From Thermoanaerobacterales bacterium (lineage in GTDB: Bacteria > Actinomycetota > Acidimicrobiia > Acidimicrobiales > JACDCH01): DNA of 7,848 bases. The position numbers were made by a program, and so were the translations under genes. Shown here piece by piece: positions 1 to 6,919 of this stretch. Each line of letters begins with the position of its first letter. Position 1 is the stretch's first letter. The notes below the pieces were generated by a model, which was not told the DNA's origin, did not search any database, and saw nothing but the letters and a program-made list of their open reading frames with translations. The stretch lies in the NCBI GenBank assembly GCA_017577565.1, contig PKRH01000139.1, forward strand, positions 1-7,848, in the 5' to 3' direction.

Positions 1-549
1 GGCGAAGGCCAGGCCGAGGATCTCCGACGACGGCGCCTCGAACTCGGCGAAGACCGACCCGCCGAGGTAGATCTCGACCCCGTCGACCTCGGGCACCATG
101 TCGCGGATCCGGTCGGTGACCTCGATCGCCTCCTCGACCGTGATGTCGGCCGGCAGCTCGACCTCGGCGAAGGCCACCTCGCCGGCGAGCTCCCCCTCGG
201 CGGCGACGTTGAGCACGCCCTCGGGCTCGTAGGGGCTGGTGACCGACAGCCCCTCGATCGACTCGATCTCGTCGAACAGGGCCGTCATCGCCGCCCGCAC
301 CTCGGGGTCGTGGACGCCCGCCTCGGCCCGGAACACGACCGAGCCGGTGGCGCCGGCGCCCTTGCCGCCGAAGGCCTCCTCGAGGATCTCGGTGCCCCGG
401 CGGCTCTCGACGTCGGGCAGCTCGAGCTCGGTCCGGGTCTCGGTGCCGAGGGCGCGGACGACCGACCCGGCGGCGATCACGACGAGGGTCCAGGCGATGA
501 CGACGACCCAGCGCCGTCGGTGGCACCACGTGCCGAGGCGTGCGAACAC
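1..549 (-). CDS. MMPL/RND-family membrane transporter, N-terminal part (cut by window edge)
   Basis: This is the first 183 codons of a gene that runs off the left edge, so the stop codon is not visible. The GTG start at 549 follows a GGGAGGA ribosome binding site with 6 nt spacing. The protein opens with a short basic stretch (CHRRRW, residues 9-14), then one hydrophobic segment (about residues 14-33). A long acidic extracytoplasmic loop follows, in which the LPDVESRRGTEILEEAFGG stretch (residues 44-62) matches the usual MMPL pattern after TM1. The visible part ends at GLAFA, where the second membrane segment of the family would begin. MMPL proteins are proton-driven RND-type exporters of lipids or drugs in the cytoplasmic membrane; the substrate cannot be told here. 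The gene starts 100 nt downstream of mnhG on the same strand, so co-transcription is possible but not shown. The family call is fairly firm. Confidence 0.8.
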   Translation of the reverse strand, partial: MFARLGTWCHRRRWVVVIAWTLVVIAAGSVVRALGTETRTELELPDVESRRGTEILEEAFGGKGAGATGSVVFRAEAGVHDPEVRAAMTALFDEIESIEGLSVTSPYEPEGVLNVAAEGELAGEVAFAEVELPADITVEEAIEVTDRIRDMVPEVDGVEIYLGGSVFAEFEAPSSEILGLAFA

Positions 550-554
550 GGGGG

Positions 555-561
555 TCCTCCC
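555..561 (-). promoter_or_regulatory. Ribosome binding site of the MMPL gene
   Basis: GGGAGGA on the minus strand lies 6 nt upstream of the GTG at 549. It fixes the start of the partial MMPL gene, which agrees with the basic stretch and first membrane segment that follow. Confidence 0.7.
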
Positions 562-649
562 AGCGGGAACGAGGTCGGGGGGCGGGCGGAGGGCGCCCGG
601 AGCGGCAGACGACGTTACCCGCGGGCCGGGCCGCGCCGACAGCGGGGCC

Positions 650-991
650 CTAGGCGCTCTGGTCGCGGGCCATGTCCTCGGCCAGCTCGTCGACGGCGTC
701 GACCCGGCTCTCGATGCCGCCGGCCATGTAGGTGGAGCGGCTCATCAGGTGCGCGGCCACCGGCATGCTGAGGATCTGCAGGGCGCAGGCAAGCAGCAGC
801 GAGGTGCGGTCGTTGGTCGAGTCGAGCGCGATCGCCGCGCCCACCAGGGCGAGCACGAGCCCGACGGTCGAGGCCTTGGTGAGCGCGTGCATGCGGGCCA
901 GCACGTCCGGGAACCGTACGACGCCCACGGCGGCGAGCAGGGTGAAGAGCGTGCCCACGAGGGCGACGGCCTGGCCGACCAGGTCGAGCAT
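650..991 (-). CDS. mnhG: Mrp antiporter subunit MnhG
   Basis: A 113-residue subunit G of the Mrp/Mnh cation/proton antiporter, a usual length for the family. It has three hydrophobic segments (about 3-24, 39-56 and 64-83). The family signature lies between the first two: V25-R26-F27-P28-D29, then R33-M34-H35-A36 and K39-A40-S41-T42, matching the typical RFPD-x-x-x-R-x-H-x-x-x-K-x-x-T pattern. The C-terminal tail (about 90-113) is short, acidic and probably cytoplasmic. The subunit is needed for assembly and activity of the antiporter but is not itself a pump. The ATG at 991 overlaps the mnhF stop by 1 nt (TGATG), and only a weak GAGGGG lies upstream, so translation probably depends on coupling. 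It is the last gene of the operon and the only one starting with ATG. No T-rich terminator follows. Confidence 0.95.
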   Translation of the reverse strand: MLDLVGQAVALVGTLFTLLAAVGVVRFPDVLARMHALTKASTVGLVLALVGAAIALDSTNDRTSLLLACALQILSMPVAAHLMSRSTYMAGGIESRVDAVDELAEDMARDQSA

Positions 992-1242
992 CAGCGACCC
1001 CGCCCCTCGATGTAGCGGCCGACGACGGCGGTGCTCACGAAGCCGACGAGGCCGACGACGACGGCCACCGGGAGGAAGGCCCCCTCCCCCGTCGCGATCG
1101 CCCGCAGGGCCACGGCGCTGACCCCGACCACGAGGAGCCCGTCCAAGCCCACCACGCGGTCGGCCAGCGTCGGGCCGGCCAGGAGCCGGTAGCCGAAGGC
1201 CAGCGCGGCGAGGACGAGGGTGACGAACGCGGCGTTGATCAC
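991..1242 (-). CDS. mnhF: Mrp antiporter subunit MnhF
   Basis: An 83-residue subunit F of the Mrp antiporter, a typical small size. Three hydrophobic segments are visible (about 3-18, 34-50 and 55-75). Between the first two lies the family motif GP-x-x-ADRVVGLD (residues 23-34), with the conserved Asp28, Arg29 and Asp34. The subunit sits in the cytoplasmic membrane and is required for complex stability; older names tie relatives to bile-salt or cation efflux. The start is GTG at 1242, overlapping the mnhE stop as GTGA (4 nt). A GGAGGAG ribosome binding site lies about 8 nt upstream inside mnhE, so it can be initiated directly as well as by coupling. Its stop overlaps the mnhG start. Identification rests on motif, size and gene order together. 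Confidence 0.94.
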   Translation of the reverse strand: MINAAFVTLVLAALAFGYRLLAGPTLADRVVGLDGLLVVGVSAVALRAIATGEGAFLPVAVVVGLVGFVSTAVVGRYIEGRGR

Positions 1243-1781
1243 GGCTGGCTCCTCCGCAGCGCCTCCGCCTTCACCTCGGCGACGTCCGCCAGGGCCCTCC
1301 GGGTGCCGAAGGCCGCCAGCACCTGGTCGCGCAGGCTCCAGATCGACCGCCGCACCTCCTCGGGGTCGTCGAGGTTGAGCACGTGGACGTACATGACCGT
1401 GGGGTGCTGCACGACCTCGATGGCGGTGATGCCCGGCGTCAGCGCGACCAGGCTGGCCACGATGGTCACCACCTCGCTCGAGCAGCCGGCCAGGGGCACC
1501 CGGACGACGCCGGTGCGCACGTGGGGGCGGCGGGAGAGGACCTGGCGGGCGAGGACGAGGTTCGACACGACGACGTCGCGCAGCATCCGCAGCACGAGCC
1601 GGGCCAGCGGCACCGGACGGACGATCGGCAGGTGGTCGGCGTGCCGGATGTCGGGCAGCACGATCATCAGGCCGATCGCGACCGCGATGCCGCTCAGCAC
1701 GTTGGCCCAGCTGATCGATCCCCAGGCGAACAGCCAGATGGCGATCAGCACGGCCATGAGGCCGAAGGGACGGTTCCTCAC
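1239..1781 (-). CDS. mnhE: Mrp antiporter subunit MnhE
   Basis: A 180-residue subunit E of the Mrp antiporter, slightly longer than the usual roughly 160. The N-terminal region holds two closely spaced hydrophobic segments (about 8-21 and 25-43). A more amphipathic region follows (about 57-82), then the soluble domain typical of the family with LTPGITAIEV (114-123) and the YVHVLNLDD stretch (131-139). The reading frame stays open far upstream, but that extension lies antisense or out of frame to mnhD. The GTG at 1781 is preferred because it overlaps the mnhD stop (GTGA) and puts the first residues (RNRPFG) just before the first membrane segment, as in relatives. The ribosome binding site is weak (GGCGGTGG), suggesting coupling to mnhD. 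MnhE is a structural membrane subunit important for antiporter activity; its exact role is less well understood than A or D. Confidence 0.92.
   Translation of the reverse strand: MRNRPFGLMAVLIAIWLFAWGSISWANVLSGIAVAIGLMIVLPDIRHADHLPIVRPVPLARLVLRMLRDVVVSNLVLARQVLSRRPHVRTGVVRVPLAGCSSEVVTIVASLVALTPGITAIEVVQHPTVMYVHVLNLDDPEEVRRSIWSLRDQVLAAFGTRRALADVAEVKAEALRRSQP
1249..1255 (-). promoter_or_regulatory. Ribosome binding site of mnhF
   Basis: GGAGGAG on the minus strand lies inside the 3' end of mnhE, with its GGAGG core 8 nt from the mnhF GTG at 1242. It supports that overlapping GTG as the true start. Confidence 0.6.
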
Positions 1782-3274
1782 GGCGCCACCGCCGTCAGGT
1801 AGGCCGCGGGGTCGAGCAGGTCGACCGCCGCCCGCTGGCTGAGATCGTAGAGGGGCCCGGCGGCCACGCCCATGGCGACGGTGATGGCGATGAGGATCGC
1901 CGTGGGCACGACCATGAGCACCGGCCCGCCGAGCCGCCCGCGCTCCGGGAGGACGACCGCCTCCTCGAGCGGCTCGGTCGCCGGGCTCCAGAAGGCCGAG
2001 ATCCAGATCTTGCTCAGGGAGTACATCGTCAGCAGGCTCACCACGAGGGCCGTGGCCATGACGGCGTAGGAGCCGCTCGCGGCGGTGGCGTCGACGAGGG
2101 CGAACTTGGCCACGAAGCCCGAGAACGGCGGCATCCCGATGAGGCTCATCGCCGGCAGGAAGAACAGCACCGCGATGACCGGCGTGGAGCGCACCATGTC
2201 GCCGAGGCGTGTGAGGCGGCTGGAGCCGCCCGCGTGCTCGATGAGCCCCCCGGCCAGGAACAGGGCCGTCTTCGACACGATGTGGTGGACCGTGTAGAAG
2301 ACCGCACCGGCCAGCCCGGCCACCGTGAACAGGCCCAGGCCCATGACCATGTAGCCGATGTGGCTGACGATGTTGAACGAGAGGATGCGCTTGACGTCGC
2401 CCTGGGCGATGGCGCCGAGCACGCCGACCACCATCGTCAGCCCGGCGACCCACAGCAGCAGCGTCCCCGGCCGGGTGTCCTCGGGGAACAGCAGCGTCTG
2501 CGTGCGGATCATGGCGTAGACGCCCACCTTGGTGAGCAGCCCGGCGAAGATCGCGGTCACCGGGGAGGGCGCCGTCGGGTAGGCGTCGGGCAGCCAGAAG
2601 AACAGCGGGAAGATGGCCGCCTTGATGCCGAACACGACGATCATCAGCACGGCCAGCGCGCTGCGCAGGCCGGGCGGCAGCTCGGCGATCTTCCCGGCCA
2701 GGTCGGCGAGGTTCATCGTGCCGGTCGAGGCGTAGACGAACGCCAGCAGCGAGATGAACAGCACCGAGGCCAGCAGGCTGATGACGACGTAGGTCATGCC
2801 CGAGCGGACCTGGTCGAGCCGACCGCCGAGGGTGATGAGCACGTAGCTGGCGGTCAGCATCATCTCGATCGAGACGAACAGGTTGAACAGGTCGCCGGTG
2901 AGGAACGCGGCCGACACGCCGGCGGCCATGACCAGGTAGACCGACTGGAAGCCGACGTGGTTGCGCTCGGCGCCCGGCTGGCCGATGGCGTAGACCAGCA
3001 CCGCCAGCAGCATCACCGAGGCGACGACCAGCATGATCGCCGAGAACCGGTCGGCCACGAAGGTGATGCCCATCGGGGCCTCCCAGCCGCCGGCCTGCAT
3101 CGACACCGGGCCGTCGCGGTCGACCTCGACGAGCAGCAGCACCGCGAAGACGACCTGCGTGGTCAGCACCGTCAGCCCGACGACACGCTGGAAGGTCCGG
3201 CTGCGGCCGCCGAGGATCGACAGCGCCGCGCCGACCAGCGGCACCAGGACGGGCAGCACCACGAGCGCGCTCAC
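1778..3274 (-). CDS. mnhD: Mrp antiporter pump subunit MnhD (NuoM/N-like)
   Basis: A 498-residue proton-conducting membrane subunit of the Mrp antiporter, homologous to NuoL/M/N of complex I and full length for the family. The catalytic landmarks are present: Glu137 in NLFVSIEMML (TM5), Lys218 in FGIKAAIFPLFFWLPDAYP (the discontinuous TM7 region), Lys249 in LLTKVGVY, D293/K295 in QGDVKRILSF, H330/H331 and Lys335 in YTVHHIVSKTALF, and Lys390 in GFVAK. These form the charged axis that relays protons across the membrane. About 14 hydrophobic segments run through the protein. The open frame extends some 117 codons further upstream, but that stretch is antisense or out of frame to mnhC. The GTG at 3274 is chosen because it overlaps the mnhC stop (GTGA), has a strong GGGAGGAGG site upstream and begins with a normal first membrane segment (SALVVLPVLVPLVG). 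The stop overlaps mnhE. Confidence 0.97.
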   Translation of the reverse strand: MSALVVLPVLVPLVGAALSILGGRSRTFQRVVGLTVLTTQVVFAVLLLVEVDRDGPVSMQAGGWEAPMGITFVADRFSAIMLVVASVMLLAVLVYAIGQPGAERNHVGFQSVYLVMAAGVSAAFLTGDLFNLFVSIEMMLTASYVLITLGGRLDQVRSGMTYVVISLLASVLFISLLAFVYASTGTMNLADLAGKIAELPPGLRSALAVLMIVVFGIKAAIFPLFFWLPDAYPTAPSPVTAIFAGLLTKVGVYAMIRTQTLLFPEDTRPGTLLLWVAGLTMVVGVLGAIAQGDVKRILSFNIVSHIGYMVMGLGLFTVAGLAGAVFYTVHHIVSKTALFLAGGLIEHAGGSSRLTRLGDMVRSTPVIAVLFFLPAMSLIGMPPFSGFVAKFALVDATAASGSYAVMATALVVSLLTMYSLSKIWISAFWSPATEPLEEAVVLPERGRLGGPVLMVVPTAILIAITVAMGVAAGPLYDLSQRAAVDLLDPAAYLTAVAP

Positions 3275-3774
3275 TCGCCCTCCTCCCGCTGTCCCCGGGC
3301 ACGCTGGGCGGTCTCCAGCTCGACCGAGCTCACGCCCGACCCCGACCAGCGCCCGGACTCGCCCTCGACCTCCAGCGCCTCCAGCGGGTCGGACGGGTCG
3401 CGGCCGCCGGCGAGCTCCTTGTCGGGCGCGCCGTGCCGGGCGATGAGGTCGTCCTCGATGTCGTCCTGCACCTCGTCGTCGGCGGTGAGCAGCCAGCTCC
3501 GGTAGGCCAGCGCCAGCAGCAGGGCGGTGACGCCGAAGCTGATGACGATGGCGGTCAGCGCGAGCGCCTGGGGCAAGGGGTCGGCGAGCGGCCCGCTGTC
3601 GGGGTTGCCGACGAACGGCGCCCACCCGGCGTCACCCGAGCTGACGACCAGGGCGTTGGCCCCGTGGCTCAGGAGGGAGATGCCGATGATGATGCGGCTG
3701 AGCTTGCGCTGCAGCACCAGGTAGGTGCCGATGCCGAAGAGGGCGGCCGCGGTGGCGGCGAGCATCACGGTCAC
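3271..3774 (-). CDS. mnhC: Mrp antiporter subunit MnhC (NuoK-like) with long acidic tail
   Basis: A 167-residue subunit C of the Mrp antiporter, homologous to NuoK of complex I. The core (residues 1-92) has three membrane segments (about 3-20, 25-47 and 68-92). It carries the family motifs GISLLSHGANALVV (31-44, with S36, H37 and N40) and DPLPQALALTAIVISFG (65-81, with P66, P68, Q69 and T74). Beyond residue 93 is a hydrophilic tail of about 75 residues rich in Asp, Glu, Gly and Ser, absent from the roughly 113-residue Bacillus-type MnhC and presumably cytoplasmic. The GTG start at 3774 overlaps the mnhAB stop (GTGA) and has a perfect GGAGGTGA ribosome binding site 7 nt upstream. Its own stop overlaps mnhD. 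The core identification is firm; the function of the tail is unknown. Confidence 0.95.
   Translation of the reverse strand: MTVMLAATAAALFGIGTYLVLQRKLSRIIIGISLLSHGANALVVSSGDAGWAPFVGNPDSGPLADPLPQALALTAIVISFGVTALLLALAYRSWLLTADDEVQDDIEDDLIARHGAPDKELAGGRDPSDPLEALEVEGESGRWSGSGVSSVELETAQRARGQREEGE
3279..3287 (-). promoter_or_regulatory. Ribosome binding site of mnhD
   Basis: GGGAGGAGG on the minus strand lies within the end of mnhC. One GGAGG core sits 7 nt and the other 4 nt from the GTG at 3274. It argues for that GTG over the many upstream in-frame codons. Confidence 0.65.
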
Positions 3775-6719
3775 GGCGCCGTCACCTCCGCGGGGGACGA
3801 GCGCTCGGCCCGCTCGTCCTCGTCGAGCTCGATGGGCGCCATGACGGTGCGGGGGTCGTCGCCGAAGGACTCGAAGACCATGAGCACGAGCCCCAGCACG
3901 AGCAGGTAGACACCGATGTCGAAGGCGAGCGCCGAGGTGAGCTTCAGGTGCCCGAGCAGCGGGAGGTCGGCCTCGAGGGAGGCGCTCTCCAGCGCGGTGC
4001 CGCCGGCCAGGACCGGGATCGTGGCGGTGACCGCCGAGACGAGCAGGCCGGCGCCCATGACCGTCCAGGGCCGGGCCCGGGAGAGGTTGCGAACGTTGTC
4101 GATGCCGCCCGCGACGTAGCGGAGCGCCACCGCGGCGCCGGCGATGATGCCGCCGACGAACCCGCCGCCGGGCTGGTTGTGCCCGGCGAAGAGCAGGTAG
4201 AGGGAGCCGACCATCACCGCCGCGAACACCAGACGGACGGCGACGTCGACCACGACCAGGCGCCGGACGGAGCGGCCCGACGCCGGCGACAGCGCCTCGC
4301 CGTCGTCGAGGCCGGCGCCGGTGGCCACCCCACCGGGACCCGCTCCCGCGCCCCCGGCCCGCAACGGCGAGCCCGGCTCGGCCGTGGCGGCCGCGCCGCT
4401 CGCCCGCTCGCCCCGGCGCCGGGGGCGACGGCCGGCCCGGGCGAGCGCGACCGACCCGATGGCGGCGGAGGCGAGCACGGTGATCTCGCCCATCGTGTCC
4501 ATGCCGCGGAAGTCGACGAGGATGACGTTGACGACGTTCTTGCCGCCGCCGTCGGGCTCGGCCCGCTCGACCATCTCACCCGAGACCGGCTCGGCGGTGC
4601 GGTTGCCGCCGGCGGACAGGGCGACGACGAAGACCATGACGGCCACCGAGAGGGCGGCGACCACCCGCACGCCCCGGATCGTCGTCGTCGCCCGGCTCTC
4701 GAAGCGGTCGGGCAGCCGCCGCAGCACCAGCACGAACACGACGGTGGTCAGGGTCTCGATCGCCACCTGGGTGAGCGCCAGGTCGGCACCGCCCTGCACG
4801 ACGAAGAGGCCCGCCATCGCGTAGCCGGTCGCCCCGAGAAGCAGCGCGGCCGAGAACCGGCGGTGCACGGCGGCGGCGCCGAGCGCGGTGGCGATGAGCG
4901 CCAGGCAGACCGCGACGTGGCCGACCGACCGGGCGAAGCTCGGCCACCCCGGCCACCCCTCCCCCAGCACGAGGGCCAGCGTGGTGGCCGACGCGGCCGT
5001 GGTGAGGATGACGCCGGCGTACACCGGCAGCGAGCCGCTCTGGACCACGGCGGTGGTGCGGTTGGCCAGCGCGTTGAGGCCCCGCAGCGTCAGCAGGTAG
5101 ACCTCGCCGCCGCTCGGGACGCGCCGGCCGACGGCCAGCACCGGGCCGACGAGCCGGCGGGCGGCGAAGAGCGCCGCCCCGCCGGCGAGGACGACGGCGG
5201 ACAGGAGCAGGGGCAGGTTCCAGCCGTGCCAGACCACGAGGTGCGCGTGCTCGGCGTCGGGTGTCAGCGACTCGCCCGCTGCCGTCATGAGCCGGTCGAG
5301 CAGGCCGGGGACGACGCCGAAGAGCACGGTCAGCGCGCCCAGGAGCGCCGCGGGCGCCACGAAGGCGGGGCGGGGCGGCGGCACGGGGCGGGCCGGCGTG
5401 GCGTCGGCGACGGAGTCGTCGGCCGACCGGCCGAGCAGCCCCCAGACGACGTGCGCCGAGTAGGCGACCGTCAGCACGGAGGCCGCCGCGATCGGGGCGA
5501 GGACGAGACCGGCGTGGGCGAAGGACCCCGGCTCGAGCCCGGCGAACGCGTCCTCCTTGGCCACGAACCCGAACATCAGCGGGAACCCGGCCATCGACGC
5601 GGCCGACACCACGGCGATGGCGGAGACCGGGCCCCAGCCGGGCCCGGGCCGGCGCAGCAGGCGGATGTCCCGGGTGCCGGCCTGGTGGTCGACGATACCC
5701 ACGACCATGAACAGCGCGGCCTTGAACAGCGCGTGGGCCAGGACCAGCTCGCTGGCGTCGACGACGGTCTCGGTCGTGCCGAGGCCGAACATCACGACCA
5801 TGAAGCCCAGCTGGCTGACCGTGCCGTAGGCGAGCACCAGCTTGAGGTCGAACTGGCGCAGCGCCCGCAGGCCGCCGGCGACCATCGTCACCAGGCCGAC
5901 GGTCACCACGAGCGGACGCCAGAGCCACACGTCGGTGAAGGCCGGGGCCATGCGCCCGACGAGGTAGACGCCGGCCTTCACCATGGTGGCGGAGTGCAGG
6001 TAGGCGCTGACCGGCGTGGGGGCCACCATCGCGCCCGGCAGCCAGGAGTGGAACGGGTACTGCGCCGACTTCGAGAACGCGCCGGCCAGCACCAGCACGA
6101 GGGCGACGGTCACGACCGTGCCGTCGGGCGACGCGGCCAGGACCTCGCGCAGCGACAGGGTGCCGCCGGCCGCCTGGCCCAGCAGGACGAAGCCGCCGAG
6201 CATCGCCAGGCCGCCGGCACCGGTGATCAGCAGCGCCTGGAGGGCGGCGGCCCGGGCCTTGACCGACTCGTGGTCGTTGCCGATGAGCAGGAACGACGTG
6301 ATCGAGGTCAGCTCCCAGAAGCCGAACAGGACGATCATGTCGTCCGCCAGGACCAGGCCCAGCATCGATCCCGAGAACAGGACGAGCAGGCCGAGGAGCC
6401 GGCCGTGGCCGGCGCCCCCGCGGGCCAGGTAGCTGCCCGAGTAGGCGAACACGAGCACCCCGATGCCGGACACGAGGCCCACGAACAGGGCGGCGAACCC
6501 GTCGAGGTGGAGGTCGAAGCCCAGGCCGAGCCGGTCGACCCAGCTCACCCGCTCGGTCACCGGCTCGCCGTCGAGCACCCCGCCCAGGCGGACGGCCAGC
6601 CACGCGACGGTGGCCGCCGAGGGCAGCGCGGCGAGCGGGACGGCCCAGCGACCGGCACGGCGGCCGGCGGCGAGCAGCGCCAACCCGACCGCCAGGTGGG
6701 CGGCGAGCAGGGCGCTCAC
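3771..6719 (-). CDS. mnhA: Fused Mrp antiporter subunits MnhA-MnhB
   Basis: A 982-residue fusion of the large subunit A with subunit B of the Mrp antiporter, in the cytoplasmic membrane. Residues 1 to about 500 are the NuoL-like pump domain: Glu136 in FGFWELTSITSFL, Lys217 and His224 in FSKSAQYPFHSWLPGAM, Lys248 in SATMVKAGVYL, D291/K293 in DLKLVLAYGT, H329/K333 in LAHALFKAALF, and K388/E389 in GFVAKED. Residues about 600-760 are the A-specific DUF4040 and NuoJ-like region, with ADLALTQVAIETLT (645-658, Glu655) and VILVDFRGMDTMGEI (732-746, D741, E745). A Gly/Ala/Arg-rich linker (about 762-817) leads to the MnhB domain (818-955), whose signature is AGHNQPGGGFVGGI (845-858), with KLTSALAFDIGVYLL further on. 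The end is a short acidic tail. The GTG start at 6719 has GGGAGG 6 nt upstream. Such A-B fusions are known among actinobacteria. It heads the operon. Confidence 0.97.
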   Translation of the reverse strand: MSALLAAHLAVGLALLAAGRRAGRWAVPLAALPSAATVAWLAVRLGGVLDGEPVTERVSWVDRLGLGFDLHLDGFAALFVGLVSGIGVLVFAYSGSYLARGGAGHGRLLGLLVLFSGSMLGLVLADDMIVLFGFWELTSITSFLLIGNDHESVKARAAALQALLITGAGGLAMLGGFVLLGQAAGGTLSLREVLAASPDGTVVTVALVLVLAGAFSKSAQYPFHSWLPGAMVAPTPVSAYLHSATMVKAGVYLVGRMAPAFTDVWLWRPLVVTVGLVTMVAGGLRALRQFDLKLVLAYGTVSQLGFMVVMFGLGTTETVVDASELVLAHALFKAALFMVVGIVDHQAGTRDIRLLRRPGPGWGPVSAIAVVSAASMAGFPLMFGFVAKEDAFAGLEPGSFAHAGLVLAPIAAASVLTVAYSAHVVWGLLGRSADDSVADATPARPVPPPRPAFVAPAALLGALTVLFGVVPGLLDRLMTAAGESLTPDAEHAHLVVWHGWNLPLLLSAVVLAGGAALFAARRLVGPVLAVGRRVPSGGEVYLLTLRGLNALANRTTAVVQSGSLPVYAGVILTTAASATTLALVLGEGWPGWPSFARSVGHVAVCLALIATALGAAAVHRRFSAALLLGATGYAMAGLFVVQGGADLALTQVAIETLTTVVFVLVLRRLPDRFESRATTTIRGVRVVAALSVAVMVFVVALSAGGNRTAEPVSGEMVERAEPDGGGKNVVNVILVDFRGMDTMGEITVLASAAIGSVALARAGRRPRRRGERASGAAATAEPGSPLRAGGAGAGPGGVATGAGLDDGEALSPASGRSVRRLVVVDVAVRLVFAAVMVGSLYLLFAGHNQPGGGFVGGIIAGAAVALRYVAGGIDNVRNLSRARPWTVMGAGLLVSAVTATIPVLAGGTALESASLEADLPLLGHLKLTSALAFDIGVYLLVLGLVLMVFESFGDDPRTVMAPIELDEDERAERSSPAEVTAP
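3782..3789 (-). promoter_or_regulatory. Perfect ribosome binding site of mnhC
   Basis: GGAGGTGA on the minus strand is fully complementary to the 16S rRNA tail and lies 7 nt before the GTG at 3774, inside the last codons of the fused mnhAB. It is the strongest such site in the window and fixes the mnhC start. Confidence 0.75.
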
Positions 6720-6725
6720 GGGGCG

Positions 6726-6731
6726 CCTCCC
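6726..6731 (-). promoter_or_regulatory. Ribosome binding site of mnhAB
   Basis: GGGAGG on the minus strand lies 6 nt before the GTG at 6719. It supports this start, after which the protein immediately enters a hydrophobic first membrane segment. Confidence 0.7.
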
Positions 6732-6805
6732 GGTGATCCGGCGGCGCGGCGCGGCCCGCCGCCCCCGCGGCGTCGTCGTGCGGGTCGGCCGGCGGCGTGC
6801 GGGGG

Positions 6806-6828
6806 CGCCGGCCGGGCGCCGGCCGGCG
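6806..6828. repeat. GC-only inverted repeat, 8-bp stem with 7-nt loop
   Basis: CGCCGGCC at 6806-6813 and GGCCGGCG at 6821-6828 are exact reverse complements around a GGGCGCC loop. The same stretch can be read as an 11-bp direct repeat, GGGCGCCGGCC, at 6803-6813 and 6814-6824. It lies about 85 bases before the mnhAB start. There is no T-run after it on either strand, so it is not a classical rho-independent terminator. It could be a leader structure or simply a product of extreme GC content. Confidence 0.55.
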
Positions 6829-6903
6829 TGGCGTCAGGGACTGGGGCGCTCAGTCGTCGGGCTCCTGGTCGGGGTCCGATGGGTGGACGGGACGTGCAGG
6901 TCA

Positions 6904-6919
6904 CGGCGCCGGGGCGCCG
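6904..6919. repeat. GC-only palindrome CGGCGCC-GG-GGCGCCG
   Basis: CGGCGCC at 6904-6910 and GGCGCCG at 6913-6919 are perfect reverse complements with only 2 nt between them. As RNA this would form a 5-bp stem with a 6-nt loop. It is made of the same GGCGCCGG octamer (6905-6912, 6913-6920) seen at 6804-6811 and 6815-6822. A role as operator or RNA structure is unproven. Confidence 0.5.

Noticed and set aside
620..635. Possible terminator after mnhG
   Set aside because: Only a 5-bp GC stem with a 6-nt loop, followed on the minus strand by GTAACGTCG rather than a T-run. It is too weak to call.
2234..3505. A long plus-strand open frame opposite mnhD and mnhC
   Set aside because: Same antisense effect: low-complexity His/Asp/Gln/Arg-rich translation, no family resemblance, and it lies fully opposite well-recognised genes.
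4326..4328. Internal GTG in the linker as a possible separate MnhB start
   Set aside because: The nearest ribosome-binding-like sequence is about 13 nt away and weak, and nothing interrupts the fused frame. A separate MnhB product is not supported.
4576..6603. A long minus-strand frame inside mnhAB in another reading frame
   Set aside because: Its translation is an Arg/Pro/Gly-rich string without motifs; the overlapping frame carries the conserved antiporter sequence.
6716..6904. A 62-codon minus-strand frame whose stop overlaps the mnhAB GTG as GTGA
   Set aside because: The overlap mimics the operon's junctions, but the protein is Pro/Arg/Gly-rich without motifs. Many codons in its first half end in A or T, unlike real genes here, and it has no family match. 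The overlap is probably chance.
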